Shown here one piece after another: positions 51,475 to 61,414 of a stretch of DNA of 64,000 bases. The DNA is from JAJFKX01 sp965230265. GTDB lineage: Bacteria > Pseudomonadota > Gammaproteobacteria > Xanthomonadales > Wenzhouxiangellaceae. The translations under genes and the position numbers were made by a program. The first letter of the stretch is position 1. Every line of letters starts with the position of its first letter. The stretch covers positions 2,046,001 through 2,110,000 of the forward strand of contig OZ245999.1 in NCBI GenBank assembly GCA_965230265.1. Direction: 5' to 3'. The notes under the pieces are model-generated. The model saw only the letters and a program-made list of their open reading frames with translations. It made no database searches and was not told the origin of the DNA.

Positions 51475-52395
51475 TCAGGTAAACATCACCGGGTTAACAG
51501 GCATTGATGCCAATCGTGCTGTGCCGGCACGGCTGTGGTTGGGTTTTTGCAATTGATTGGTAATCCAGGCGCCTACCTCTGCCAGTCGATCCAGCTCGAT
51601 ACCGGTTGCATAGCCCATACCTTCGAGCATATACACCACGTCTTCAGTCGCCACATTGCCGGTTGCGCCACGTGCATAAGGACAACCACCCAATCCGGCC
51701 ACGCTGCAATCGACAATCCGAATACCTTGTTCGACACAAGCCAGAATATTTGCCAGTGCTTGACCATAGGTATCATGAAAATGCACTGCCAGTCGGTCTA
51801 CCGGTACCGCCTGCTTAACCGCTTCCAGCATGCTGGCTGCCTTGTGCGGCGTACCAATGCCAATCGTATCGCCCAAAGAAATTTCTGCACAACCCAGCTC
51901 AACCAGTGATTCGGCAACCCGTACCACATCATCCAGCGCGACTTCCCCTTGATAAGGACAACCCAGAACGCAGGAGATATAACCACGCACCCAGGTGTTA
52001 TGCTCACGCGCCAATTGGATGACTGGACGAAAACGCTCAATGGATTCGGCAATACTGCAGTTGGTGTTTTTCTGGCTGAATGCTTCCGAGGCGGCAGCAA
52101 ACACGGCAATCTCTTTAGCACCGGTTGCCAGTGCCCGCTCCATGCCCTTTTGGTTGGGCACCAAAACCGGATACATCACACCAGGTTGACGCTTCAGGTC
52201 AGTCATCACTTCTTCAGCATCAGCCAGTTGCGGTACCCAGTCAGGATGCACAAAGCTGGTGGCTTCGATCACCTTTAGACCGGTCCGCCCCAAACGCCGG
52301 ATCAATTCCTGCTTCACAAATACAGGTACGATAGAGCGCTCGTTTTGCAGACCATCACGAGCACCGACTTCGACAATTTTGACGAATTCGCTCAT
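51475..52395 (-). CDS. Hydroxymethylglutaryl-CoA lyase
   Basis: The last step of leucine breakdown splits HMG-CoA into acetoacetate and acetyl-CoA. The TIM-barrel signature is 'VEVGARDGLQNE' at the start, with 'HFHDTYGQALANI' (metal His pair) and 'GLGGCPYARGATGNVATEDVVYML' containing the catalytic-loop Cys. The 306-residue length is typical. It overlaps the carboxylase alpha gene by 4 nt (ATGA). Confidence 0.96.
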   Translation of the reverse strand: MSEFVKIVEVGARDGLQNERSIVPVFVKQELIRRLGRTGLKVIEATSFVHPDWVPQLADAEEVMTDLKRQPGVMYPVLVPNQKGMERALATGAKEIAVFAAASEAFSQKNTNCSIAESIERFRPVIQLAREHNTWVRGYISCVLGCPYQGEVALDDVVRVAESLVELGCAEISLGDTIGIGTPHKAASMLEAVKQAVPVDRLAVHFHDTYGQALANILACVEQGIRIVDCSVAGLGGCPYARGATGNVATEDVVYMLEGMGYATGIELDRLAEVGAWITNQLQKPNHSRAGTARLASMPVNPVMFT

Positions 52396-54416
52396 GGCGC
52401 TTGCGCTCCGTCGTCAGCCGCTTCCAGTTCCACAACACTGGCGCCTGCTTCAACAAAGTCACCTTCAGCTACGGTAATGGATGCCACCACACCATCGGCT
52501 GGCGCTTTTAATGAAATTTCCATTTTCATGGCTTCCATCACCACCAGTGTCTGACCATCGGTCACGCTATCTCCGGCTTTCACATTCACACCAATCACCT
52601 TGCCCGGCATCGGTGCAGCGATATGATCATCCTGCTGTCGGGCAGCACCCAAACCCGCGAATACAGACTGTCGGGAAAATTTCCAGCGAACATTATTGTG
52701 AATCAGTTCCATGCTGTCAGGCTGACAATGGACCTGTGCCTGGATTTTTTGGCCGTCCAGCTCAATACCGGCAAAACCAATATCGTTTTTACCTTGCATC
52801 CAAGGGCGTGCAATAGACACTTCGGAGTTGCCCTCGACAATACTCATCCGATAGCCGTTGGGCTCTTGCCAGGCATTAACCGTAATAGCTTGCTCCGCAC
52901 ACTGCATCATCACATCCTGCCGCCCTGAATAACCATTGCGCCAGCCGTCAGCGACATTCCAGGGCGACCATAAATCGGTATTGCTGTGATCGGGCTCACA
53001 GCCACAAATCAAAAACAAGCCGGCAGCCAGATACACCAGCTCATCATCCGGTGTTTGTGCGCGTTCATCAAGAAATTTATCCAGATACTGATCCAGCCAG
53101 GCGGTATGAATGTCATTGCTGATCAATACCGGATGCGCAGCCAGCTGCATCAAAAAGTCCACATTGGACTGTAAGCCGCCGATCGACGTGCTCGCCAGTG
53201 CCTGCTGCATACGTTGCAGTGCGACCGTTCTGTTCTGCCCCCACACCACCAGCTTGGCAATCATCGGGTCGTAAAAAATTGTGACTGTATCGCCCTGTAC
53301 GACACCCGTTTCAATACGGGTATGTTGATCGGCAGATGGAAACGTCAGATGGGTCAAGCGACCGGAACTGGGTAGAAAACCTGACTGCGGATCTTCTGCA
53401 TACAAACGCGCTTCAATGGCATGGCCCTGCTGGTGAATATCAGCCTGTTGCAATGGAATGGCCTCACCACCGGCCACCCGCAATTGCCACTCTACCAAAT
53501 CAATGCCGGTAATCATCTCTGTCACCGGGTGCTCAACCTGCAAACGGGTATTCATTTCCATGAAATAAAAATCATCGCCGGAAACAATAAACTCCACCGT
53601 ACCCGCGCCCTGATAATTGACTGCCTGGGCCGCCTGCACAGCGGCCTGATGCATGGCCGTGGCCACATCAGGGTTTAACGTGGGTGCCGGGGCTTCTTCG
53701 ATAATTTTCTGATAGCGGCGCTGACTGGAGCAATCTCGTTCAAACAGATGAACCGCATTGCCCTGCGTATCACCAAAAACCTGGACCTCAATATGCCGCG
53801 GATTTTCCAGATAACGTTCCATAATCATACGCGTGTCGCCAAAAGCCCCCTGGGCCTCGCGTCGTGCAGAAGCCAGTGCATCAGCGAACTCAGCTGAGGT
53901 TCTGACAATCCGCATCCCCTTGCCACCACCGCCTGCAGCGGCCTTCAGCATTAACGGATAACCAATGGCATCCGCCTGGCTTTGCAGGTGTGCATCATCC
54001 TGATCAGCATCGTCATAACCTGGAACCACTGGAACACCAGCATTACGCATGGTCTGTTTGGCCTTGGCCTTGGAGCCCATTTGCTCCATGGTTTCTGGCG
54101 ATGGGCCAATCAGGGTAATGCCCGCTTGCGCCAGACGTCGGGCAAAGTCAGCGTTTTCGGATAAAAAACCGTAACCAGGGTGGACGGCCTGTGCGCCAGA
54201 TTGCTTGGCGACAGCAATCATCTTATCCACATCCAGATACGACTCGCCTGGGGCAGAATCACCAATGTGATAAGCCTGATCGGCCTGCCTAACATGCTGC
54301 GCATTGCGATCGGCATCGGAATATACCGCCACGGTTTCCACACCCAAACGCTGACAGGTACGGATAATACGGCAGGCAATTTCACCACGATTGGCAATGA
54401 GAATGCGTTCAAACAT
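52392..54416 (-). CDS. Methylcrotonyl-CoA carboxylase alpha (biotin) subunit
   Basis: The 674-residue protein has an N-terminal biotin carboxylase ('MFERILIANRGEIACRIIRT', 'AAGGGGKGMRIV', 'FMEMNTRLQVEHPVTE') and a C-terminal biotinyl domain with 'VVMEAMKMEISLKAP', in which the Lys is biotinylated. With the beta subunit at 55210 and a methylglutaconyl-CoA hydratase between them, MCC is the best assignment (LiuD); propionyl- or geranyl-CoA carboxylases are related. Confidence 0.92.
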   Translation of the reverse strand: MFERILIANRGEIACRIIRTCQRLGVETVAVYSDADRNAQHVRQADQAYHIGDSAPGESYLDVDKMIAVAKQSGAQAVHPGYGFLSENADFARRLAQAGITLIGPSPETMEQMGSKAKAKQTMRNAGVPVVPGYDDADQDDAHLQSQADAIGYPLMLKAAAGGGGKGMRIVRTSAEFADALASARREAQGAFGDTRMIMERYLENPRHIEVQVFGDTQGNAVHLFERDCSSQRRYQKIIEEAPAPTLNPDVATAMHQAAVQAAQAVNYQGAGTVEFIVSGDDFYFMEMNTRLQVEHPVTEMITGIDLVEWQLRVAGGEAIPLQQADIHQQGHAIEARLYAEDPQSGFLPSSGRLTHLTFPSADQHTRIETGVVQGDTVTIFYDPMIAKLVVWGQNRTVALQRMQQALASTSIGGLQSNVDFLMQLAAHPVLISNDIHTAWLDQYLDKFLDERAQTPDDELVYLAAGLFLICGCEPDHSNTDLWSPWNVADGWRNGYSGRQDVMMQCAEQAITVNAWQEPNGYRMSIVEGNSEVSIARPWMQGKNDIGFAGIELDGQKIQAQVHCQPDSMELIHNNVRWKFSRQSVFAGLGAARQQDDHIAAPMPGKVIGVNVKAGDSVTDGQTLVVMEAMKMEISLKAPADGVVASITVAEGDFVEAGASVVELEAADDGAQAP

Positions 54417-54418
54417 AG

Positions 54419-55210
54419 TTACTGGGTCCAGTCTGGTTTTTGTTTATCTAAAAATGCACGAAGCCCTTGCTGGCCTTCTTCAGAAACCCGTAACCGGGCA
54501 ATCCATTCGGCAGTTACAGCATCCTGGTCTGCGCTGCTCTGGTTGGTAAAACCAGCCACTGTTTGCACCAGCTGCTTGCACTGGGCTGCGGCAACAGGTC
54601 CGGCCTGTTTAAACAATTCAATGTGTTTTTGCACCGCACTATCGAGTTCATCTGAATCGACAACTTCATGAACCAGACCAATGTAGCGAGCCTGCTGCGC
54701 CGAAAACACTTCGCCACTGACCGCATAGCGCCGCATCTGGCTCTGGCCGATCTTCGCCTGCACCAATGGCGCAATAGTGGCTGGAATCAACCCCAGCTTG
54801 ACTTCAGTTAACCCAAATTTCGCCCCTTCAATTGCAATGACCATATCTGCGCATGCAAGCATGCCAACACCACCACCAAAAGCATGGCCATTGACTCTGG
54901 CAATCACGGGCTTGTTGACGTCATTGATTGCACGAAACATGGCTGCAAGCCGAATGGAGTCTTCACGGTTTTCCGCTTCACTGGCGTCCACCATGGCACG
55001 CATCCAATTAAGATCAGCGCCCGCGGAAAAGCTCTTGCCCGCTCCGGTTAGTACAATGACCCGGATATCATCATTGCTGTTTAAGGCAACAAAGGTCTCC
55101 GTCAATTCTGCGATCAGCTGAGCATTGAAAGCATTGTGCAAATCAGGCCGATTGAGCGTGACTGTGCATACTGCATCAGCGTGATCAACTTTCAGCAAGG
55201 AGGCCATCAT
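54419..55210 (-). CDS. Enoyl-CoA hydratase, likely methylglutaconyl-CoA hydratase
   Basis: The crotonase fold is visible in 'CTVTLNRPDLHNAFNAQLIAEL', 'FSAGADLNWMRAMVDASEAEN' and 'VNGHAFGGGVGMLACADMVI'. The 'AGADLNWMRAM' stretch is typical of the LiuC/AtuE methylglutaconyl-CoA hydratase branch. The start is one of two tandem ATGs at 55210 and 55207, with AGGA just upstream and overlapping the carboxylase beta stop. It lies between the two MCC subunit genes, as in other liu operons. Confidence 0.9.
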   Translation of the reverse strand: MMASLLKVDHADAVCTVTLNRPDLHNAFNAQLIAELTETFVALNSNDDIRVIVLTGAGKSFSAGADLNWMRAMVDASEAENREDSIRLAAMFRAINDVNKPVIARVNGHAFGGGVGMLACADMVIAIEGAKFGLTEVKLGLIPATIAPLVQAKIGQSQMRRYAVSGEVFSAQQARYIGLVHEVVDSDELDSAVQKHIELFKQAGPVAAAQCKQLVQTVAGFTNQSSADQDAVTAEWIARLRVSEEGQQGLRAFLDKQKPDWTQ

Positions 55211-56817
55211 CACATCCTGAACACACCAAAGCGATCCCGCTCGATCGGTGCATTCATGCCTGCCGATAAAGCCAGACCCAATACCCGCCGGGTATCTTTG
55301 GGGTCAATAATTCCGTCATCCCATAAACGCGCTGTCGCATAGTAAGGGTTGCCCTGGGTTTCGTATTGCTCGCTGATGACATCCTTAAAGGTTTGCTCAT
55401 CGACTTCCGGCCATTGCTTACCGGCCGCTTCCATACCATCACGCTTAACCGTGGCCAACACGGTTGCAGCCTGCTCACCACCCATAACTGAAATACGGGC
55501 ATTTGGCCAGGTCCACATAAAGCGCGGTTGGTAGGCACGGCCACACATCGCATAATTGCCGGCGCCGAATGAACCGCCAATCACCACGGTATATTTCGGC
55601 ACATGGCTGCAGGCGACAGCAGTCACCATTTTTGCACCATCTTTGGCGATACCGGCATTCTCATATTGTTTGCCAACCATAAAACCACTGATGTTCTGTA
55701 AAAACACCAGGGGAATATTGCGCTGATTGCAGAGCTCAATAAAGTGCGCGCCTTTGAGCGCGCTCTCAGCAAACAAAATACCGTTATTGGCGATAACCCC
55801 GACCGGGTACCCCCAGATATGCGCAAAGCCAGTGACCAGCGTTTTGCCATAGCGGGCTTTAAACTCATGTAAATCACTGCCATCGACAATGCGTGCAATG
55901 ACCTCATGCACATCCATCGGGTGGCGAGTGTCTTTGGGCACCACACCATACAGTTCATCAGCACTGAACACTGGCTCAACCGGCTGACGGTATTGCAGAT
56001 CAGTGTGCTTGTTGCGGTTTAGGTGTTTGACGATGTCACGGGCAATCGATAAAGCATGCGTGTCATCTTCAGCAAAATGATCAGCCACACCTGATGTGCT
56101 GGTGTGTACATCAGCACCACCGAGTGATTCTGCATCAACAATTTCACCAGTGGCTGCTTTAACCAGGGGTGGACCACCCAGGAAAATGGTGCCCTGCTGC
56201 TTCACGATAATGGACTCATCTGACATCGCCGGCACATAAGCACCGCCGGCCGTACAGGAACCCATCACCACCGCAATTTGCGGAATATTCTTGGAAGACA
56301 ATCTGGCCTGGTTATAAAAAATACGACCAAAATGATCACGGTCAGGAAACACTTCATCCTGCAGTGGCAAAAATGCACCGCCCGAATCCACCAGATAAAT
56401 ACAGGGCAAATGATTTTCCAGAGCGATTTCCTGTGCCCGCAGGTGTTTTTTCACCGTCATCGGGTAATAAGTACCGCCTTTTACCGTGGCATCGTTGGCA
56501 ACGATCATCACTTCCCGGCCATGCACACGGCCAATCCCGGCCACCACACCGGCTGCCGGTGCTGCATCGTCATACAAGCCCCATGCCGCCAGACCGGAAA
56601 CCTCCAGAAACGGGCTGCCATCATCCAGTAAAGTACGGATACGTTCACGCACCAATAATTTGCCACGATCCTGGTGTTTCTGACGGCTGCGCTCGGGCCC
56701 GCCCAGGCGAACCTTGGCCTGGCGCTGGTGCAGCTCATCGACCAAATGCTGCATGGTTGCAGCGTTGTCTTTGAATGCGGGATCGTTAGCGGTGATCTGA
56801 CTATGAATTTGCGGCAT
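55210..56817 (-). CDS. Methylcrotonyl-CoA carboxylase beta (carboxyltransferase) subunit
   Basis: The 535-residue carboxyltransferase has 'RERIRTLLDDGSPFLEVSGLAAWGLYDD', 'GTYYPMTVKKHLRAQEIALEN', 'VMGSCTAGGAYVPAMSDESIIVKQQGTIFLGGPPLVKAATG' (cut short here) and 'GRAYQPRFMWTWPNARISVMGGEQAATVL'. These are hallmarks of the MCC/GCC beta branch (LiuB). It carries no biotin and pairs with the product of 52392-54416. Confidence 0.93.
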   Translation of the reverse strand: MPQIHSQITANDPAFKDNAATMQHLVDELHQRQAKVRLGGPERSRQKHQDRGKLLVRERIRTLLDDGSPFLEVSGLAAWGLYDDAAPAAGVVAGIGRVHGREVMIVANDATVKGGTYYPMTVKKHLRAQEIALENHLPCIYLVDSGGAFLPLQDEVFPDRDHFGRIFYNQARLSSKNIPQIAVVMGSCTAGGAYVPAMSDESIIVKQQGTIFLGGPPLVKAATGEIVDAESLGGADVHTSTSGVADHFAEDDTHALSIARDIVKHLNRNKHTDLQYRQPVEPVFSADELYGVVPKDTRHPMDVHEVIARIVDGSDLHEFKARYGKTLVTGFAHIWGYPVGVIANNGILFAESALKGAHFIELCNQRNIPLVFLQNISGFMVGKQYENAGIAKDGAKMVTAVACSHVPKYTVVIGGSFGAGNYAMCGRAYQPRFMWTWPNARISVMGGEQAATVLATVKRDGMEAAGKQWPEVDEQTFKDVISEQYETQGNPYYATARLWDDGIIDPKDTRRVLGLALSAGMNAPIERDRFGVFRM

Positions 56818-56835
56818 CGCCTTTACTCACCTTAA

Positions 56836-58014
56836 TTAATTCAATTCAATGGCAATTGCCGTTGCTTCACCACCGCCTATACACAGTGCTGCAACGCCCC
56901 GCTTCAAACCCCGTCGCTGCAGCGCGTTAATCAGAGTGACAATAATCCGCGCACCGGTCGCACCAATAGGATGCCCCAGCGCGCATGCACCACCATTGAC
57001 ATTGACTTTGGCATGATCAATGTTCAAATCACGCATGGCTGCCATGGTCACTACTGCAAAAGCCTCATTGATTTCAAACAGATCGACATCGTCGACCGTC
57101 CAGTCAAGTTTTTCCAGTAACTTGCTGATTGCACCAACCGGTGCCGTGGTAAACCATTCCGGCTCATGCGCATGGGTGGAATGACCGACAATGGTTGCCA
57201 ATGGCTGGATACCGCGTTTTTCAGCTTCATCAGCAGTGGTCACCACCAATGCTGCTGCACCATCAGAAATTTTTGACGCGTTGGCTGCCGTTACTGTGCC
57301 CTGCTTATCAAAAGCCGGACGCAAGGTGGGAATTTTGTCGATGTTGCAGGTCGGTGGCTCCTGATCCTCTGTTACCTCGACTTCACCCTTGCGGGTTTTG
57401 ACCACGACCTTGGCCAGCTCATGCGGAAAATCACCCTGCATGGCAGCCATGGCGCGCTGAATGGATTCCACTGAAAAAGCATCCTGCTGTTCCCGACTAA
57501 AGCTGTATTTGCCAGCACAGCTTTCCGCAAAGCTGCCCATCATTTTTTGATCATACGGGTTTTGTAAACCATCCAGAAACATATGATCCAGAGTCTGTCC
57601 ATGGCCCATGCGATAGCCACCGCGGGCTTTGGGCAGCAGATACGGTGCATTGGTCATCGATTCCATACCACCGGCAACCACCACACTGGCTGAGCCGGCC
57701 TTCAATAGATCATGCGCCAGCATGGTCGCTTTCATGCCCGAACCACAGACCTTATTAATGGTAGTACAACCCACACCTAGCGGAACACCGGCAGCAATAG
57801 CCGCCTGCCGCGCCGGCGCCTGACCCAAACCAGCAGGCAAAACGCAACCCATAATCACTTCTGATACATCGCTGGAATCAATACCACTGTGCGCTATCGC
57901 TGCGCTGATTGCTGCTGCACCCAGCTCAGGTGTTGGCACACCATCAAACTGTCCCTGAAAAGACCCAATCGGCGTGCGCTTGGCGCCCGCGATCACGATT
58001 TGCTTATCGCTCAT
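56836..58014 (-). CDS. Acetyl-CoA C-acyltransferase (thiolase)
   Basis: The 392-residue thiolase has the catalytic Cys in 'NKVCGSGMKATMLA', 'NVNGGACALGHPIGATGARI' (His) and 'ALCIGGGEATAIAIEL' (second Cys). It is the first gene of the liu-like operon and would recover acetyl-CoA from acetoacetyl-CoA. It is divergent from the DUF3052 gene, with 86 nt between the start codons, so a shared promoter region is likely. Confidence 0.95.
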   Translation of the reverse strand: MSDKQIVIAGAKRTPIGSFQGQFDGVPTPELGAAAISAAIAHSGIDSSDVSEVIMGCVLPAGLGQAPARQAAIAAGVPLGVGCTTINKVCGSGMKATMLAHDLLKAGSASVVVAGGMESMTNAPYLLPKARGGYRMGHGQTLDHMFLDGLQNPYDQKMMGSFAESCAGKYSFSREQQDAFSVESIQRAMAAMQGDFPHELAKVVVKTRKGEVEVTEDQEPPTCNIDKIPTLRPAFDKQGTVTAANASKISDGAAALVVTTADEAEKRGIQPLATIVGHSTHAHEPEWFTTAPVGAISKLLEKLDWTVDDVDLFEINEAFAVVTMAAMRDLNIDHAKVNVNGGACALGHPIGATGARIIVTLINALQRRGLKRGVAALCIGGGEATAIAIELN

Positions 58015-58100
58015 TAGTAAAACTCCAGATTCATTGTTGGACTAGCCGCCCGGTAATAGGCTAGATTCTATCATCCCTTATATTGAGGTTCCCAAGCCTT

Positions 58101-58532
58101 ATGCCAAGCAATACAGCAGGCTATTCTGGTACGCCACTATTTAAGAAACTGGGCATCAAACCCGGCTCACGCCTTTATGCGATCAATCCACCGGCTGATT
58201 ATCTGGATTTGATTGCGCCCATTCCTGATGATGTCGTCATTTTTAAAAGGATCGGAAAAAACCTGGACATCATTCATTTTTTCAGCAGCCAACGCCGTGA
58301 ACTGGAAAACAGGATTCAACGCTGTATGCAATCGATCCACGTCGATGGAATGATTTGGATATCCTGGCCTAAAAAGGCGTCCAAAGTTCCAACCGATATT
58401 ACTGAAGATGTGATTCGCGATGTTATTCTGCCGCTGGGTTTGGTGGATGTGAAAGTGTGTGCTGTGGATGCTGTGTGGTCCGGGTTAAAGCTGGTTATTC
58501 GTAAGGAACTGCGATCGCAGTACAAAAAGTAA
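58101..58532 (+). CDS. DUF3052 family protein
   Basis: The start at the ATG (MPSNTAGYSGTPLFKKLGIKPG, in part) is preferred to an in-frame TTG at 58083. The sequence 'YSGTPLFKKLGIKPGSRLYAIN', the 'DVVIFKRIGKNLDIIHFFSSQR' region and 'DGMIWISWPKKASKV' match the DUF3052 pattern. The function is unknown. The 143-residue length is usual. Confidence 0.82.
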   Translation: MPSNTAGYSGTPLFKKLGIKPGSRLYAINPPADYLDLIAPIPDDVVIFKRIGKNLDIIHFFSSQRRELENRIQRCMQSIHVDGMIWISWPKKASKVPTDITEDVIRDVILPLGLVDVKVCAVDAVWSGLKLVIRKELRSQYKK

Positions 58533-58649
58533 GTTTGTTTAGTGTTTCATCATCTTTATTTCTGTTTGATACGTGTCAGAAGACATATGGAAACGGCATA
58601 CGTCATCGCTTACATTGAATCTATTGATATATAGAGGGGTTGTTAAACC

Positions 58650-60415
58650 ATGCGAAACAAATACAAAGCGCTTTATAGATATCAATGTCTTACATTGTTG
58701 CTTATAACACTAGCACTCAATCTTGAAGCAGTAGCCGGAACGACATGCAGCAGCGTTGCCGCTGGCAATTGGAGTGATCCAAACATTTGGGACTGCGGAG
58801 GAACAGCGACTGTTCCCGGTACCGATGACAGTGTCACCATCAATAACTTTTCAGTGGTTCTGGATATTGATGCTACGGTACAAAGTTTGACTGTTAGCCC
58901 AGTCGGCGATTTTGACGTAGGCGCCAGCGCATCCGGTCTAACACTGGCTGTGACCAACGGTAATGTAGACCTGAATTTCTCAACCATCAATTTATCAGGC
59001 GATCTGACCATATCCGCAAACGGATCCAGCGATATAATTCTTGACAGTGTTGTGGGCGATCATAACTTAACCTTAAATACTGCCGGCTCCACGGTTTTTA
59101 ATAACACCGTTGGGTTGAGTGAATTAGTCAACAATATTACTACTGATGCCCCCGGGCAAACGGTGATCAACGGTCAAACCATTCAATCTCCGGCACCATT
59201 GTGTTTAACGATCCGGTCATACTGAGCAACCCTGTTTTCTTTATGCGCGGCCAGACCATTGAGTTTATGAACACACTGGATTCAGACTCGCAGGGGTTGA
59301 ATACTAATTTTTCTATCGATAGTGCTGACTTTGCTGCATTCCATGGCGATGTGGGCAGCAACCAACCTTTGGAAAACTTTGACAGCGCTCAGGGCACCAC
59401 TCTTGTTGGCGCAGACATAACGATCGATGGTGGTCAAATTGTCTTTGACGGCCCGGTGGAAATCGATAACAACCCGCGCATCAGACATAATGGTTTTCCT
59501 ATTTTCAGCGTTAGATTCAATGACACCGTAACCCGGGCAAGCCAAAAGGCACAAAGTACACTCAACATAATCACTCAAGGCGTAGGCGACGTCACTTTCT
59601 TTGGTGATGTTGCCTTAGACAGTTTGATTGTTAGTGAGCTTTCCGGAAGCGCGGGTATTTTTGCCAATATTGATACTACCGGAAACCAATTTTATAGCGG
59701 CAGCATTGATATAGCCGGACCGCAACGGTTGAGTGCAAGCTTTATCCAGTTCGATAACACCCTGCGCCTTATCAATGACGACCTGACACTTAACCTGCGA
59801 TCGCCTGGCAGCATAGCCGCTGCCAGCATTTCAGGCGATGGCGGCATTATCAAAAATGGTCCAGGTGATATTGCTTTAGCGGGCAACAATAGTTATACCG
59901 GCGCCACCAGCATTAACGACGGCACGCTATTGATTGATGGCTCCATCAGTAATTCGAGTGCTATCACAGTCAACGGTGGTGTACTGGGGGGTAACGGGGT
60001 CGCTGACGTTCCGGTCGATATCAACACCGGCACCATTGCCCCCGGCAGCAGCCCCGGCAACCTGAATATCGGTGATTTGCTGCTGGATAGCAATGGGGTA
60101 TATCAGGCAGAAATTAATGGCTTAATGGCCGGCGTTGAACACGACCAATTAACCGTGACCGGCACAGTCACCATTAACGATGCCCGTCTGGATTTAAGTG
60201 GCAGTTACATACCGGCTGGACTGAACGATTCCATTATCCTGGTCAACAACGATGGTGCAGACTTGATCGTGGGTCGCTTTCTCGATCTGCCGGAAGGCAG
60301 CTTCGTTGATAACAATGGCCCTTTGACCATCACCTACACAGGTGGTGATGGAAATGATGTGGCGCTGATTGACAATGAAGCAGTGCTTGCAGATGGTTTC
60401 GAAACAATTGAATAA
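58650..60415 (+). pseudogene. Secreted beta-strand-repeat protein with 'DGFE' tail, broken by a frameshift
   Basis: The first frame (58650-59225) has a signal peptide and a repeat-rich beta part ('GNWSDPNIWDCGG', 'TVQSLTVSPVG', 'LSGDLTISANGSSDIILDS'). The second frame (to 60415) continues without a break in style ('GTIVFNDPVILSNPVFF', 'GNNSYTGATSINDGTLLIDGSISNSSAITVNGGVLGGNG' in part), which are passenger-associated PATR/autotransporter-type repeats. It ends EAVLADGFETIE. The frames meet at about 59181-59190 and a single missing base there would restore one gene of about 588 residues. No autotransporter barrel follows; the GFE tail is shared with the two large proteins at 3.3-9.5 kb. Whether the break is real or a sequencing slip is unknown. 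Confidence 0.82.
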
Positions 60416-60463
60416 AACGCCTGGGTAAAACAGTATTGATCCATATTGGGTAACCGATTGTTG

Positions 60464-60871
60464 TTACGATCCAGGCTTGCAATTCAACTTATTGTCAATC
60501 GGCATCCATTCAATATGCGTGTCGAAATAGGCATTCAACTCTGGCTTACGGTCCATTGCATCATCCAGAGAGCCCAGTGCAATATGCATCTCACCCGGCC
60601 ATTGCTGTGACTGAAACAACATAATACTGCCACAGCGGTTACAGCCACCACGCTTGCCTCGAACCGAGCTTTGATACCAACGCAAATATTCCTCACCTGC
60701 ATCTATTACAAACGCATCTTCCTTAACACCGGCCCAGGTAACATAACCGGCACCATGCATCTTGCGGCACATAGTGCAATGACAGTGCGCACACCAAAGA
60801 GAAGGTGGAGAAAAGTGAAAGCGCAACGCCTGACACAGGCATGAGCCTCTTATTTGGGTCTGTTCAATCAT
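60464..60871 (-). CDS. GFA/CENP-V family protein
   Basis: The protein shows the GFA zinc-cysteine pattern: 'GSCLCQALRF', 'CAHCHCTMCRKMHGAGYVTW', and 'CNRCGSIM', followed by 'HIEWMPI'. The ATG at 60871 has GGGAG eight bases upstream and is preferred to a TTG at 60877. GFA proteins resemble glutathione-dependent formaldehyde-activating enzyme, but activity is not shown for most. Confidence 0.93.
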   Translation of the reverse strand: MIEQTQIRGSCLCQALRFHFSPPSLWCAHCHCTMCRKMHGAGYVTWAGVKEDAFVIDAGEEYLRWYQSSVRGKRGGCNRCGSIMLFQSQQWPGEMHIALGSLDDAMDRKPELNAYFDTHIEWMPIDNKLNCKPGS

Positions 60872-60974
60872 TACCAATACTCCCGAGTTTAGCCGTTGCC
60901 ACCTTTTATCATTGCCCTTTCAGTGCTGTGACCTGGCTGTTTAGATACAACATATACAACAAAACAATCCATGC

Positions 60975-61334
60975 TTAAAAATCCCAGCCGATCTCTATAC
61001 GCATGCCATCATCATCTTTTAAAAATATTGCCTGACCACCATCAAAACGCTGAATCTCAGGTACTTCAAAACCCGCCTGACTCATCTTGGCACGGATGGT
61101 TTTAATGGCTTCTAAATTAGGCGCACTAAAACCAATATGGTTCAGACCGGGTGCAAACCGATGATAGGAATATTCACTATCCACCGCCTGACGAAAATCC
61201 AGATAAATACCCTCTGCACTGCCGTATACATGATCACGGGTTTTATGAAAGCCGATCAATGGCAGCAAGGTTTCATAAAATGCCATGCCTTTTTCAAGGT
61301 CAGAAAGCAGTATGACGATATGATCAAGTTTCAT
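60975..61334 (-). CDS. VOC (glyoxalase/bleomycin-resistance-like) family protein
   Basis: This is a 119-residue single VOC unit: 'KLDHIVILLSDLEKGMAFYETLLPLIGF' opens it, and 'GLNHIGFSAPNLEAIKTI' and 'DDDGMRIEIGWDF' carry the metal-site His and Glu. The substrate is unknown. Confidence 0.92.
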   Translation of the reverse strand: MKLDHIVILLSDLEKGMAFYETLLPLIGFHKTRDHVYGSAEGIYLDFRQAVDSEYSYHRFAPGLNHIGFSAPNLEAIKTIRAKMSQAGFEVPEIQRFDGGQAIFLKDDDGMRIEIGWDF

Positions 61335-61414
61335 TGATAACCCTTTAATACAAAAAATATGTACTTTGATTAAACTTTTGCATTGATAATTTAAAAACTG
61401 ATCTAATCTGCTGC

